Below the pieces are notes generated by a model that saw only the letters and a list, made by a program, of their open reading frames with translations, was not told where the DNA came from and searched no databases. From Luteirhabdus salina (lineage in GTDB: Bacteria > Bacteroidota > Bacteroidia > Flavobacteriales > Flavobacteriaceae): a stretch of DNA of 64,000 bases. The DNA is taken from NCBI GenBank assembly GCA_025384855.1, contig JALAHT010000005.1:310001-374000 (forward strand), given 5' to 3'. Every line of letters begins with the position of its first letter. Position 1 is the stretch's first letter. Shown here one piece after another: positions 8,739 to 17,748 of this stretch. The translations under genes and the position numbers were made by a program.

Positions 8739-11162
8739 ATGAAGCAAACGCTAACCTATTTAGTAATAAAATCCCTTTGTGTGTTCCTGTTAATGGGAGC
8801 AGAGCTATCGGCTCAGGTTTCACCAAAAATGTTGGAAGAAGCAAATGTTGAGGAAATGTCCGATGCACAAGTTCTTCAATATTGGGAACGAGCAAAAGCT
8901 GAAGGATATACCCTAGAACAGTTAAAAACATTGGCGGCTGCAAAAGGTGTACCAGCTACGAGAATTGCAGCTTTTGAGCGTCGTTTGAATGAGGCTCGAA
9001 CGGCTTCTACTGGACAATCTATCCAGGGTGATAATTCTGAACTTCTAGTGAAGGATACATTGAAAATGGGATTATATCCTAGACCTGTAGCTGTTGCACC
9101 GGAGAAAAGCCCGTTGTTTGGGTATGAATTCTTCAACAACCCAAATATAAGTTTTACTCCAAATCAGAGTTTAGCAACTCCACCGAACTATCAGTTGGGG
9201 CCAGGGGACAGTATCGTAATAAATATTTGGGGCGCAGCAGAGAATGTTTATAATGTAGAGGTAGATCGAGAAGGAGCCGTAAGGATTCCTAATGTTGGGC
9301 CTGTTTACGTAAGCGGTCTAACCATGGAAAGCGCCTCAGAAAAGATAAAAACAAAATTGAAACGCGTTTATGGTGGAATTAGTGCGCCCAACAATAGTGC
9401 TTATAAGGTATTTGTTGATATCGCGCTCGGCACTGTTCGAACTGTTCAAGTGAATATTATTGGGGAAATCCAAGTACCTGGCACATATAATTTAAGTGCT
9501 TTGTCTACCGTTTTAAATGCACTCTATGCTTCTGGTGGCCCGACGAAGCAAGGTACGTTTCGAAAAATAAAACTTGTGCGTAATGGGGAAGAGGTTTCCT
9601 ATTTTGATGTATACGACTATCTTATTAATGGTTCGCAAAAGGGAAATAAAACGCTGCAGGACCAAGATGTCTTAATTGTAGCACCCTATATTTCCCGAAT
9701 TAGTGTTTCTGGAGCGGTAAAACGTCCTGGTATATACGAACTATTGCCAGAGGAAACATTTTCGGATTTGTTGGAATTTACAAGTGGCTTTACCTCCAAT
9801 GCCTATAAAGATAGAATTGTTCTCGAGCGGATTGAAGGCGATCGTAAGGTAGTTCGCGAGATTGAGGTAGCTAATGCTAGCGATATTCCTTTGAAAGATG
9901 GCGATAACATTAATGTTCGAGAGATTATTGAAAAATTTGAAAACCGTATTTCGATTGAAGGAGCGGTGTATCGTCCCGGGAAGTATGAATTGACCGATGG
10001 TCTAACGCTGCAGGACCTAATAGAGAAAGCAGCAGGACTTACAGAGGAAGCATTCTTGGGAAGAGGAATCTTGTACCGCTCACAAGATGGAGTAATGGAT
10101 GAAATAGTACCATTTTCTGTTCAAGCGGTTATGGAAGATAGGCGTGATGTGCTGCTACAGGCCGATGATCGAGTAATGATTTATAATAAATATGATCTTT
10201 CAAAGCGACAACCTGTAAGTATCGATGGGGCCGTAAACAATCCAGGCTCCTTTGCGTATGCCGAAAATATGACAATAGAGGACTTGGTTATAATGGCAAG
10301 TGGCTTTAAGGAAGGTGCCAATGCCGAGCAGATCAATGTATTTAGAAAGGTAACCGATAACGAATTTGAAACCCTCTCCAAAAGCTTCACGGTTACGGCC
10401 GATGGTTCATTGGAGTTGGAAGGCGGCGGAAGCTTTACATTGGAGCCTGGTGATCGAGTCTCGGTTCGCTACTTACGAGGTGTTTCTGAACAAAAAAATG
10501 TTTCGATAAACGGGGAAGCAAATTTTGCTGGCACATATGTTATTGAGAATAAGAACGCCAAAATATCAGATTTGGTAACGATGGCAGGAGGGCTTTCCCC
10601 TTATGCATTTCTGCAAGGAGCTACACTAATCCGGCGAAATCCCTATTATAGGGATGATGCACAGGAAATTACGTTCGACAATCTTAATGATGATACGGAG
10701 GTAGAACCAGATGATATCAAAAATAAAGTAGAATTCCGTGTTGGGATTGATTTGGAAGAAATTTTGAAAGATCCAGATTCTAAATATAACATGGTATTGA
10801 AGAACGGCGACAAACTCGTTATTCCATCGATTAAGGAAACCGTAAAAGTTGAAGGCGAGGTATTGGCGCCTGCCTTGGTCCGTTTCGACAAGAATTATAC
10901 ATTGATGGATTATATCGATAAATCGGGGGGATATGCTACGAACGCGAAGAAAGGCAAAACATACGTAGTATACGCCAATGGCGATATTGCCTCAACAAAA
11001 CATTTCTTGTTTTTTAAGAACTATCCAAAAATAAAGCCCGGGGCTGTTATTTTGGTGCCTTCCAAGCCAGTGGACCGAAATAAGCTATCGGCTCAGGAAG
11101 TTATCGGTATTAGTTCGGGACTTACCACCCTTGGTTTATTGATAGATAGATTGCTGAATTGA
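8739..11162 (+). CDS. Wza-like outer-membrane polysaccharide export protein with six SLBB repeats
   Basis: The frame is open from TTG 8646, but the promoter at 8646-8674 excludes that start. ATG 8739 begins a typical signal peptide (MKQTLTYLVI, cleavage near ELSAQ) and gives 807 residues. The polysaccharide export domain starts at GPGDSIVINIWG (154-165). Six SLBB-type repeats follow, each opening with a strand such as VNIIGEIQVPGTY, ISVSGAVKRPGIY, ISIEGAVYRPGKY, VSIDGAVNNPGSF, VSINGEANFAGTY or VKVEGEVLAPALV. E. coli Wza has fewer, so the periplasmic part is extended. The last residues are hydrophobic, suggesting a C-terminal membrane segment. It should form the export channel for the polysaccharide made downstream. 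The Wzz-type partner follows after one base. Confidence 0.9.
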   Translation: MKQTLTYLVIKSLCVFLLMGAELSAQVSPKMLEEANVEEMSDAQVLQYWERAKAEGYTLEQLKTLAAAKGVPATRIAAFERRLNEARTASTGQSIQGDNSELLVKDTLKMGLYPRPVAVAPEKSPLFGYEFFNNPNISFTPNQSLATPPNYQLGPGDSIVINIWGAAENVYNVEVDREGAVRIPNVGPVYVSGLTMESASEKIKTKLKRVYGGISAPNNSAYKVFVDIALGTVRTVQVNIIGEIQVPGTYNLSALSTVLNALYASGGPTKQGTFRKIKLVRNGEEVSYFDVYDYLINGSQKGNKTLQDQDVLIVAPYISRISVSGAVKRPGIYELLPEETFSDLLEFTSGFTSNAYKDRIVLERIEGDRKVVREIEVANASDIPLKDGDNINVREIIEKFENRISIEGAVYRPGKYELTDGLTLQDLIEKAAGLTEEAFLGRGILYRSQDGVMDEIVPFSVQAVMEDRRDVLLQADDRVMIYNKYDLSKRQPVSIDGAVNNPGSFAYAENMTIEDLVIMASGFKEGANAEQINVFRKVTDNEFETLSKSFTVTADGSLELEGGGSFTLEPGDRVSVRYLRGVSEQKNVSINGEANFAGTYVIENKNAKISDLVTMAGGLSPYAFLQGATLIRRNPYYRDDAQEITFDNLNDDTEVEPDDIKNKVEFRVGIDLEEILKDPDSKYNMVLKNGDKLVIPSIKETVKVEGEVLAPALVRFDKNYTLMDYIDKSGGYATNAKKGKTYVVYANGDIASTKHFLFFKNYPKIKPGAVILVPSKPVDRNKLSAQEVIGISSGLTTLGLLIDRLLN

Positions 11163-11163
11163 T

Positions 11164-12267
11164 ATGTCCGATACCCACAAAAACGATTATATAAGTTTAC
11201 TATCCTTGTTAAAGGATATTTGGAGTCGCAAGCGTTTTTTGATTAAAATGCTATTGGTCTTTTTGGTTATTGGAGTTTTTGTAGCTCTTTTTACTGAAAA
11301 AGTATATGATTCTGAGGTAAAGTTTCTCTCGCAAAGTAGTTCGACTTCTAAGGTTGGTGGTAACTGGAGCAATATTGCTTCGCTGATAGGTATTAATTTA
11401 AGTGGTGCCGTGGAAAATGGGGAAATTCCCTCCAATATATACCCTAAGATAATTAATAGTGTTCCGTACCAAAAGAAGCTGATGGACACAAAGCTTACTT
11501 TTAAAGGGGTGGACACTCCCATTACATTCCGAAAATATTACACTGAAATCTATTCGCCAGATTTGGTGACCAAGGTTAAAGGGGTAACCCTTGGCCTACC
11601 CGGAACTATTATGGGATGGTTGCGTGGCGGTTCGGCTGAAGCCAAAGAGAAATCGAATACTTCAGTGGCCGATTCCATTCAGTTTATCTCACCAAGCGAG
11701 AAAAAGCTACGGGGTATTCTGAAAGAAAGCGTACAGTTTTCACTAGATGAATCAGATGGTGTCATTACGATAAAGGCGATAATGCCAGAAGCGATTCCCG
11801 CTGCCCAATTAGCCCAAAGTGCCCAAGTACTATTGCAACAACGAATTATTGACTATCGGATTGCAAAAGCGCAGGAGCAGATGAAGTTTATCGAAGCGCA
11901 GTTTGAAGACCAAAAAGAGAATTTTGAGAGTGCGCAGGCCAGCTTAGCCTATTACAAGGATCGTAATCGATTCAATACAACTGAAGCCTCGCAAATCCGG
12001 TTGCGGGAACTTCAAAACGAATATGATATCGCACAGTCAGTTTTTTCCGAATTACAGCGGCAGAAAGTGGCACAGAGCATACAGATAAATAAAGATACTC
12101 CCCTTTTTACCACTTTAAATCCAGCAACAGTACCTTTAGAACCAGCAGCTCCCTCTAGAGTAAAGATTGTTCTAGTGTCTTTACTATTAGGGTTGTTTTT
12201 GGGTGTTCTAATTTTACTGGCTAGAATCTTTATATCGAATTTCAAAACATTTTGGAAGAAAGCATAA
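11164..12267 (+). CDS. Wzz/GNVR-type polysaccharide chain-length (co-polymerase) protein, no kinase domain
   Basis: This encodes 367 residues with a membrane segment near 24-42, a long periplasmic coiled-coil region (about 215-300, rich in Q, E and A) and a second membrane segment near 335-357 (LVSLLLGLFLGVLILL). This is the Wzz inner-membrane topology, with a conserved proline-rich stretch (PATVPLEPAAPSR) just before the second segment. There is no Walker A or tyrosine-rich tail, so the Wzc autokinase is absent. It probably sets chain length and couples polymerisation to the Wza-like channel encoded just upstream. Confidence 0.88.
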   Translation: MSDTHKNDYISLLSLLKDIWSRKRFLIKMLLVFLVIGVFVALFTEKVYDSEVKFLSQSSSTSKVGGNWSNIASLIGINLSGAVENGEIPSNIYPKIINSVPYQKKLMDTKLTFKGVDTPITFRKYYTEIYSPDLVTKVKGVTLGLPGTIMGWLRGGSAEAKEKSNTSVADSIQFISPSEKKLRGILKESVQFSLDESDGVITIKAIMPEAIPAAQLAQSAQVLLQQRIIDYRIAKAQEQMKFIEAQFEDQKENFESAQASLAYYKDRNRFNTTEASQIRLRELQNEYDIAQSVFSELQRQKVAQSIQINKDTPLFTTLNPATVPLEPAAPSRVKIVLVSLLLGLFLGVLILLARIFISNFKTFWKKA

Positions 12268-12296
12268 CCTAACCTAAATTTTTAAAATTTATTCAT

Positions 12297-13091
12297 TTGA
12301 AATATCTAAACTTAGCCATAGAAGCCGCTTTAAATGGCGGGGCTGAAATTTTAAAGGTCTATTCCTCAGATGACTTTGGAGTGGAACAGAAAAAAGATGA
12401 TTCGCCATTAACCGTCGCCGATAAAAGAGCAAACGATGCTATTATGGAGTTTCTCCGTACCACTGAAATTCCGATCATTAGTGAAGAAAACAAAGAAATT
12501 GCTTACGGTACACGAAAGGAATGGACGAACTGCTGGATTGTGGATCCTTTGGATGGAACAAAGGAATTTATCAAGCGCAATGGTGAATTTACAGTAAATA
12601 TTGCGTTAGTTGAAAATGGAGCTCCTATCATGGGCGTTATTTATGTTCCTGTTTCAAAAGAACTTTATTTTGCCGACGTGTCTGCTTCAATAGCTAAGAA
12701 AGCTACGGTTTCAAATGAAGATGAGACGGTATCCGCTATTGTCTCACAGGCCATTTCTATTCACCCAAAAAAGGATAGCGAGAAAGCACGAATAGTAGGA
12801 AGCCGTTCACATTTAAATGAAGCAACTGAAAATTTTATCGAATCCATAAAAGAAAAAGAAACGGTCGAAATCGTTTCTAAGGGAAGTTCGCTTAAATTTT
12901 GCCTTGTGGCAGAAGGAAAAGCAGATATGTATCCAAGATACGCCCCTACCATGGAATGGGATACGGCTGCCGGACAAGCTATTTGTGAGGCCGTTGGAGT
13001 TTCTGTTACTGCACTTCCCGATTCTGAACCATTACGGTATAACAAAGAAAATTTGTTGAATCCGCACTTCCTCGTAACCAATAGAACGTAA
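12297..13091 (+). CDS. cysQ: 3'(2'),5'-bisphosphate nucleotidase CysQ
   Basis: This encodes 264 residues from a TTG start. The inositol monophosphatase fold signatures are present: EENKE (about 62-66), the metal-binding WIVDPLDGTKEF (about 80-91) and EWDTAAGQAICEA near the C-terminus. CysQ removes 3'-phosphoadenosine 5'-phosphate (PAP), the by-product of every sulfotransferase reaction and of PAPS reduction, by hydrolysing it to AMP. Its place at the head of the sulfate activation genes and upstream of seven sulfotransferases fits that recycling job. The TTG start is the only one available near the N-terminus of the conserved domain. Confidence 0.93.
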   Translation: MKYLNLAIEAALNGGAEILKVYSSDDFGVEQKKDDSPLTVADKRANDAIMEFLRTTEIPIISEENKEIAYGTRKEWTNCWIVDPLDGTKEFIKRNGEFTVNIALVENGAPIMGVIYVPVSKELYFADVSASIAKKATVSNEDETVSAIVSQAISIHPKKDSEKARIVGSRSHLNEATENFIESIKEKETVEIVSKGSSLKFCLVAEGKADMYPRYAPTMEWDTAAGQAICEAVGVSVTALPDSEPLRYNKENLLNPHFLVTNRT

Positions 13092-13094
13092 GTT

Positions 13095-13550
13095 TTGGGA
13101 AAGTACAAATCCGAATCGCACTACAGGAGTCTTATAAAAGGTATCTCCTGGCGCATTGTGGCCACTGCCGATACTATTTTGGTGGTTTTGCTTATAACCT
13201 GTTTGTTTGGAAAATGCAGTATCGATCATGCCATTCAGATAGGGCTTACCGAATTCCTTATCAAATTGGCCATCTATTATATTCATGAGCGTGCTTGGCA
13301 AGGTGCTCTTAAAGGTAAAAGAACCTCTTCACGTATCATCCTTTATAAAACGATTGTGTGGCGGATCATTGCCACTACAGGAACGTTTATTATTTCGGGT
13401 GCTATCTTGGATAGCTTTGATGAGATTGCCTTATTTATTGCACTTACGGAACTCTTCACCAAGTTCTTACTGTATTATTTGCACGAGCGGATGTGGATTC
13501 GGATTCCACTTGGGAAAATCAGAAATTATATTCTAGGAAAAAAGAAGTAA
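13095..13550 (+). CDS. Tandem DUF2061 membrane protein
   Basis: This encodes 151 residues from TTG 13095, three bases after the cysQ stop. It consists of two copies of one unit: residues about 7-72 (SLIKGISWRIVATADT ... YYIHERAW) and about 78-142 (ILYKTIVWRIIATTGT ... YYLHERMW). Each has two hydrophobic stretches and ends in YY[IL]HER[AM]W, so four membrane segments are likely. DUF2061 proteins of unknown function are often found between cysQ and cysC in Bacteroidota. A role in sulfate or PAP handling is an inference from position only. Confidence 0.85.
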   Translation: MGKYKSESHYRSLIKGISWRIVATADTILVVLLITCLFGKCSIDHAIQIGLTEFLIKLAIYYIHERAWQGALKGKRTSSRIILYKTIVWRIIATTGTFIISGAILDSFDEIALFIALTELFTKFLLYYLHERMWIRIPLGKIRNYILGKKK

Positions 13551-13551
13551 T

Positions 13552-14142
13552 ATGAAAGAAAACATTATAGCACACGATTTCAATGTAGATCGAAAGGCAC
13601 GCGCAAACCTCATGGGACATGCGGGGTTGCTTCTTTGGTTTACGGGGTTATCGGGATCTGGAAAATCGACGATAGCCAATGCGCTAGAGCAGATGCTCCA
13701 TAAAAAAGGGATTCATACCTATACGTTGGATGGCGATAATGTTCGTAAAGGATTAAATGGCGATTTAACGTTTTCACCCGAGGATAGAACTGAAAATATC
13801 CGCCGTATAGCCGAGGTCGGAAATTTAATGGTAGATGCTGGTTTAGTGGTACTTTCAGCTTTCGTTTCACCTTATAAAAAGGACCGGGAAATGGTCAGAA
13901 AGACGGTTAAAGATGTTAACTTTGTCGAAATTTTCGTAGACACCCCATTAGAGGAATGCGAAAAGAGAGATGTTAAAGGGCTGTATGCCAAGGCACGTAA
14001 AGGACTTATAAAGGATTTTACAGGTGTAAATGCACCCTACGAACCACCTTCCAATCCAGATGTGCGTATCGATACTACGCAAACGTCTATCCAGGATTCG
14101 GTGGAAGAAATATGGAAATGTATAGAAAAGAAGCTATTATAA
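13552..14142 (+). CDS. cysC: Adenylylsulfate (APS) kinase CysC
   Basis: This encodes 196 residues with Walker A GLSGSGKST (about 33-41) and the APS kinase motifs DGDNVRKGLNGDL and SPYKKDRE, and KDFTGVNAPYEPP towards the C-terminus. It phosphorylates APS on the 3' position to make PAPS, the universal sulfate donor. In organisms that only assimilate sulfate for cysteine this step is one of several options; next to an array of sulfotransferases it is the direct supply of their cosubstrate. It starts one base after the DUF2061 stop. Confidence 0.96.
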   Translation: MKENIIAHDFNVDRKARANLMGHAGLLLWFTGLSGSGKSTIANALEQMLHKKGIHTYTLDGDNVRKGLNGDLTFSPEDRTENIRRIAEVGNLMVDAGLVVLSAFVSPYKKDREMVRKTVKDVNFVEIFVDTPLEECEKRDVKGLYAKARKGLIKDFTGVNAPYEPPSNPDVRIDTTQTSIQDSVEEIWKCIEKKLL

Positions 14143-14152
14143 AAGAGAAGTA

Positions 14153-15058
14153 ATGAGTAAGTATTATCTGAATTATTTAGATGAATTGGAGTCGGAGGCC
14201 ATTTATATCCTTCGTGAAGTTTGGGCACAATTTGAAAACCCAGTGATCTTATTTTCTGGCGGGAAAGACTCAATTGTAGTAACACACCTAGCTAAAAAAG
14301 CATTTTATCCCTCGAAAATTCCTTTTCCACTCATGCACGTGGATACAGGACACAATTTCCCTGAAACAATCAAATTCCGGGACGATCTTATTGACACGCT
14401 CGGCGTACAACTTATTGTAGGCTCTGTACAAGAGTCTATCGATCAAGGTCGTGTAGCGGAAGAAAAAGGAAAAAATGCCACGCGAAATGCCCTACAAATT
14501 ACCACTTTGTTAGATGCAATCGAAAGCAACAAAGTGGATTGTGCCATCGGAGGTGGAAGACGCGACGAAGAGAAAGCACGCGCAAAAGAGCGCTTTTTCT
14601 CGCACCGTGACGATTTCGGACAGTGGGATCCTAAAAATCAACGTCCCGAGCTTTGGAATATCCTAAATGGAAAGCATTTTGAAGGAGAGCACTTTAGAGC
14701 GTTCCCTATCAGTAACTGGACTGAAATGGATGTCTGGAATTACATACAGCGGGAAAATATTGAAATACCATCCCTTTACTTTGCTCATGAGCGTGAAGTA
14801 GTGTGGCGCAACGAATCTTGGATTCCGGTTTCAGAATTTTTGCAACTTGAGGAAAATGAAGAAATCGTAACCAAGAAAATCCGATTTAGGACGCTTGGCG
14901 ATATTACCATTACTGGTGGAATTGAGTCGGAGGCAGACACTGTGGAAAAAATCGCCATGGAAGTTTCAGCGATGAAGCAGACGGAACGTGGAAATCGAAC
15001 CGATGATAAACGTAGCGAAACTGCTATGGAAGATAGAAAACGACAAGGATACTTTTAA
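14153..15058 (+). CDS. cysD: Sulfate adenylyltransferase subunit 2 CysD
   Basis: This encodes 301 residues of the PP-loop ATP pyrophosphatase fold with SGGKDS (about 35-40), then MHVDTGHNFPET and GGGRRDEEKARAKER, all typical of CysD. It forms ATP sulfurylase with the GTPase CysN and activates sulfate to APS. The C-terminal part keeps RFRTLGDITITGGIES and ends in MEDRKRQGYF, the usual family end. It is ten bases after cysC and 24 bases before cysN, so cotranscribed. Confidence 0.97.
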   Translation: MSKYYLNYLDELESEAIYILREVWAQFENPVILFSGGKDSIVVTHLAKKAFYPSKIPFPLMHVDTGHNFPETIKFRDDLIDTLGVQLIVGSVQESIDQGRVAEEKGKNATRNALQITTLLDAIESNKVDCAIGGGRRDEEKARAKERFFSHRDDFGQWDPKNQRPELWNILNGKHFEGEHFRAFPISNWTEMDVWNYIQRENIEIPSLYFAHEREVVWRNESWIPVSEFLQLEENEEIVTKKIRFRTLGDITITGGIESEADTVEKIAMEVSAMKQTERGNRTDDKRSETAMEDRKRQGYF

Positions 15059-15082
15059 AAAAATAGAGAGAAGAAAAGAGAT

Positions 15083-16339
15083 ATGGAAATTTCAGAAAAT
15101 CAATTACTACGATTTACAACCGCTGGAAGTGTAGACGACGGTAAAAGTACCTTAATCGGTCGCTTGCTTTATGATAGTAAGGCAATTTTTGAAGATCAAT
15201 TGGCTGCTGTAGAAACTACCAGTAAGCGAAAAGGGCATGAGGGAGTCGACTTAGCCCTTTTTACCGATGGCTTGCGCGACGAACGCGAACAAGGTATTAC
15301 CATCGATGTTGCCTACCGTTATTTTACCACGCCCAAGCGTAAATTTATTATTGCCGATACCCCGGGGCATATTCAATACACGCGTAATATGGTTACGGGT
15401 GCTTCAACGGCAAACGCAGCGCTTATTCTTATCGATGCGCGACATGGCGTTATCGAACAAACCAAGCGACATTCCTTTATCGCTTCTTTATTACAGATTC
15501 CACACTTGATCGTTTGTATCAATAAAATGGATTTGGTAGATTTTTCGGAAGAGGTTTATAACGACATTATTGCACAGTTTGAAGAGTTTTCTTCAAAATT
15601 ATATGTGAAGGATATTCGCTTCTTGCCGATTAGTGCCCTGTTAGGGGACAATGTGGTTAACCGATCAGAAAATATGGACTGGTACCAAGGAGCTCCATTG
15701 CTTCACACCCTCGAGCACCTTCATATTAGTAGCGATATCAATAAAATTGATGCCCGGTTCCCAGTGCAGACAGTATTGCGACCACAGAGCGATGAACATC
15801 GCGATTATCGCGGATATGCAGGTCGCGTAGCAAGTGGTATTTTTCGAACCGGTGATGAGGTTGCTGTCATGCCATCAGGCTTTACCTCGAAGATTAAAAG
15901 TATAGATACTTTTGATGGTGACGTAAAAGAAGCCTTTGCACCAATGTCTGTTTCAATTTGTCTGGAAGATGATATAGATGTATCGCGGGGCGACATGATT
16001 GTAAAAGTGAACAATCGCCCGGAAACCGAACAGGAATTTAGCGCGATGCTCTGCTGGTTGAAAGATACGCCAGCAAAACCGCGTGCTAAATACACTATTT
16101 TACATACTTCGAACGAGCAAAAGGCAATGATCAAAGAAGTATTATATAAAATCGATATTAACTCATACGACCGAAACGAAGAGGACAAGCAGTTGGAGAT
16201 GAACGATATTTCGCGAGTGATTATTCGTACTACGCGTCGTTTGATGATAGATGAATATCGCGATAATAGGATTACGGGGAGTTTTGTTTTAATTGATGAA
16301 ACCACAAATGAAACCGTTGCAGCCGGTATGATACTTTAA
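15083..16339 (+). CDS. cysN: Sulfate adenylyltransferase subunit 1 (GTPase) CysN
   Basis: This encodes 418 residues. The GTPase motifs are G1 GSVDDGKST (about 15-23), G3 DTPGH and G4 NKMD, followed by two beta-barrel domains as in EF-Tu-like proteins. GTP hydrolysis drives APS formation by CysD. Unlike NodQ or some CysNC proteins there is no C-terminal APS kinase domain, which agrees with the separate cysC upstream. The first sulfotransferase gene starts only ten bases after its stop, tying sulfate activation physically to its use. Confidence 0.96.
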   Translation: MEISENQLLRFTTAGSVDDGKSTLIGRLLYDSKAIFEDQLAAVETTSKRKGHEGVDLALFTDGLRDEREQGITIDVAYRYFTTPKRKFIIADTPGHIQYTRNMVTGASTANAALILIDARHGVIEQTKRHSFIASLLQIPHLIVCINKMDLVDFSEEVYNDIIAQFEEFSSKLYVKDIRFLPISALLGDNVVNRSENMDWYQGAPLLHTLEHLHISSDINKIDARFPVQTVLRPQSDEHRDYRGYAGRVASGIFRTGDEVAVMPSGFTSKIKSIDTFDGDVKEAFAPMSVSICLEDDIDVSRGDMIVKVNNRPETEQEFSAMLCWLKDTPAKPRAKYTILHTSNEQKAMIKEVLYKIDINSYDRNEEDKQLEMNDISRVIIRTTRRLMIDEYRDNRITGSFVLIDETTNETVAAGMIL

Positions 16340-16349
16340 CCGAGGTGGC

Positions 16350-17108
16350 TTGAAGAAATTCCTCATTACATCTATAGGAAGAACGGGTACCAAAAGCGTC
16401 CAGAAATACTTGGATGCGATTCCTGGAGTGCTTTGCTTTCACCATAAAGTAGGGCGTAAGGATGTACCCTTTCTATTTCTATCACAAATAGAGGAGTATT
16501 CAAATATTACAAGCGCCTATCTCGAGGAGCGTACCAAGGAGGCTGAAACCTGTAAGGAAGAGTACTACATTGAAGTTAATCCCTACCTACGGTTTGCAGA
16601 CCCCAAAGTACTGAAACAATTGGGTTGGGAAAAGCTCTTTTTGGTACGGCATCCTAAAACCTATCTGGAAAGCGTGTTTATTCGTGAGTTGTTTAGTGAA
16701 TATGATAATTCGCTTCACCAAATGCCTTCAAATGAAGATCCTTTTTCGGAGAAATGGACAGAAGCCACTCGATTTCAAAAGTTATGTTGGTATTATGCAT
16801 ACACCCACGAGTATATAGAAAAGAGTGGTAACAAGTATTACCGATACGAAGATGTGGTTGAAAAGAAACAGGTCTTGGAGGATTTTCTAGACCATATCGG
16901 AATATCGAAAAAAGCTTCAGAAAACACGCCTTTACCAAAGTTGAATACAACTGGTACTTATAAAATGCGTCGAAGTATGCGAGCTTTACTGGATGGAAAA
17001 TGGCCTGATATCACACCGTTGGATTGGTCCAAATTATCGGAAGAAGAGCTGGGTACCTATCGCGAGCTATGCTTGCCGATAGCAGAAAAGTTGGGATATG
17101 TTCTATAG
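16350..17108 (+). CDS. Sulfotransferase family protein (1 of 7)
   Basis: This encodes 252 residues from TTG 16350, with a GAGG ribosome site about six bases upstream. The 5'-phosphosulfate loop reads SIGRTGTKS (8-16) and a second motif LVRHPKTYLES lies near 107-117, matching the 3'-phosphate region. It would transfer sulfate from PAPS to a sugar hydroxyl. It follows cysN by ten bases and overlaps the next sulfotransferase by 11. The acceptor is unknown; the surface polysaccharide of this locus is the obvious candidate. Confidence 0.82.
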   Translation: MKKFLITSIGRTGTKSVQKYLDAIPGVLCFHHKVGRKDVPFLFLSQIEEYSNITSAYLEERTKEAETCKEEYYIEVNPYLRFADPKVLKQLGWEKLFLVRHPKTYLESVFIRELFSEYDNSLHQMPSNEDPFSEKWTEATRFQKLCWYYAYTHEYIEKSGNKYYRYEDVVEKKQVLEDFLDHIGISKKASENTPLPKLNTTGTYKMRRSMRALLDGKWPDITPLDWSKLSEEELGTYRELCLPIAEKLGYVL

Positions 17109-17748
17109 GAAATGGCGCCTGTATCACGAAGTATACCTTTCCAAAATTATTCGACCATTGCAAGTACACCGATACTTGCATCAGGTTCGAGATAGGAAGA
17201 AACCCTTGTTTATACACATCAATAGAACCGGGGGTACTTCCATTGCCCACGGATTGGGCATAACCGCTATTCATCATACCTTTTCTGAATACGAAAAGCT
17301 TTATCAGAGAAAGTTTAAGGAACCAATTCCATTGGATATAGAAGTGTATGCTTCCATTCGAAACCCGTTCGATAAGGTAGCTTCGGAGTATAAGTATCGA
17401 ATAAAGACCAATCAGAATGCGATGGGTAGCCATCCTATTTCATTTGAAGCATGGGTTCAAAAAGCTTATGTCGATAAAGATCCGGAGTATCGAGATAGGA
17501 ATATAATGTTTTGGCCCCAATTGAAATGGTTGGAGGGAAGTGAGGCGTATACCGTTAAATTCCTTCACTTTGAACGCTTGCAAAAGGAATATTTGGAGCT
17601 GTCTGAAAAGTTTGGTGGCAAGGATCTTCCTTGGAAGAAGAAAACGGACGACACCGCGTATTCTTCAATTTATACTGAAAAAGCTAAAAATATCGTTTCA
17701 AAAGTCTTTAAAAGTGACTTAGAGACATTCAATTATAACTACTCATGA
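17098..17748 (+). CDS. Sulfotransferase family 2 protein (2 of 7)
   Basis: This encodes 216 residues from ATG 17098, overlapping the upstream stop. It has PAPS motifs INRTGGTS (41-48) and SIRNPFDKVASEY (86-98), as in carbohydrate (chondroitin/heparan type) sulfotransferases of Pfam Sulfotransfer_2. It resembles the gene at 31483 in several blocks (ISFEAWVQKAYV versus ISFKDWLRITYV), suggesting an old duplication inside the locus. It ends in an ATGA overlap with the next gene, so translation is coupled. Confidence 0.85.
   Translation: MFYRKWRLYHEVYLSKIIRPLQVHRYLHQVRDRKKPLFIHINRTGGTSIAHGLGITAIHHTFSEYEKLYQRKFKEPIPLDIEVYASIRNPFDKVASEYKYRIKTNQNAMGSHPISFEAWVQKAYVDKDPEYRDRNIMFWPQLKWLEGSEAYTVKFLHFERLQKEYLELSEKFGGKDLPWKKKTDDTAYSSIYTEKAKNIVSKVFKSDLETFNYNYS

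Noticed and set aside
11164-12267. Possible Wzc tyrosine kinase
   Set aside because: The protein ends after the second membrane segment, with no Walker motifs and no tyrosine-rich tail, so only a Wzz-type role is supported.
15805-16305. 166-residue reverse frame inside cysN
   Set aside because: It is fully antisense to the conserved CysN C-terminal domains and has a serine/arginine-rich random composition.
17098-17748. Suspected truncated or frameshifted sulfotransferase because of its overlap with the gene before it
   Set aside because: Both PAPS motifs are present with normal spacing, the length of 216 residues is near that of its paralogue, and overlaps are general in this operon.
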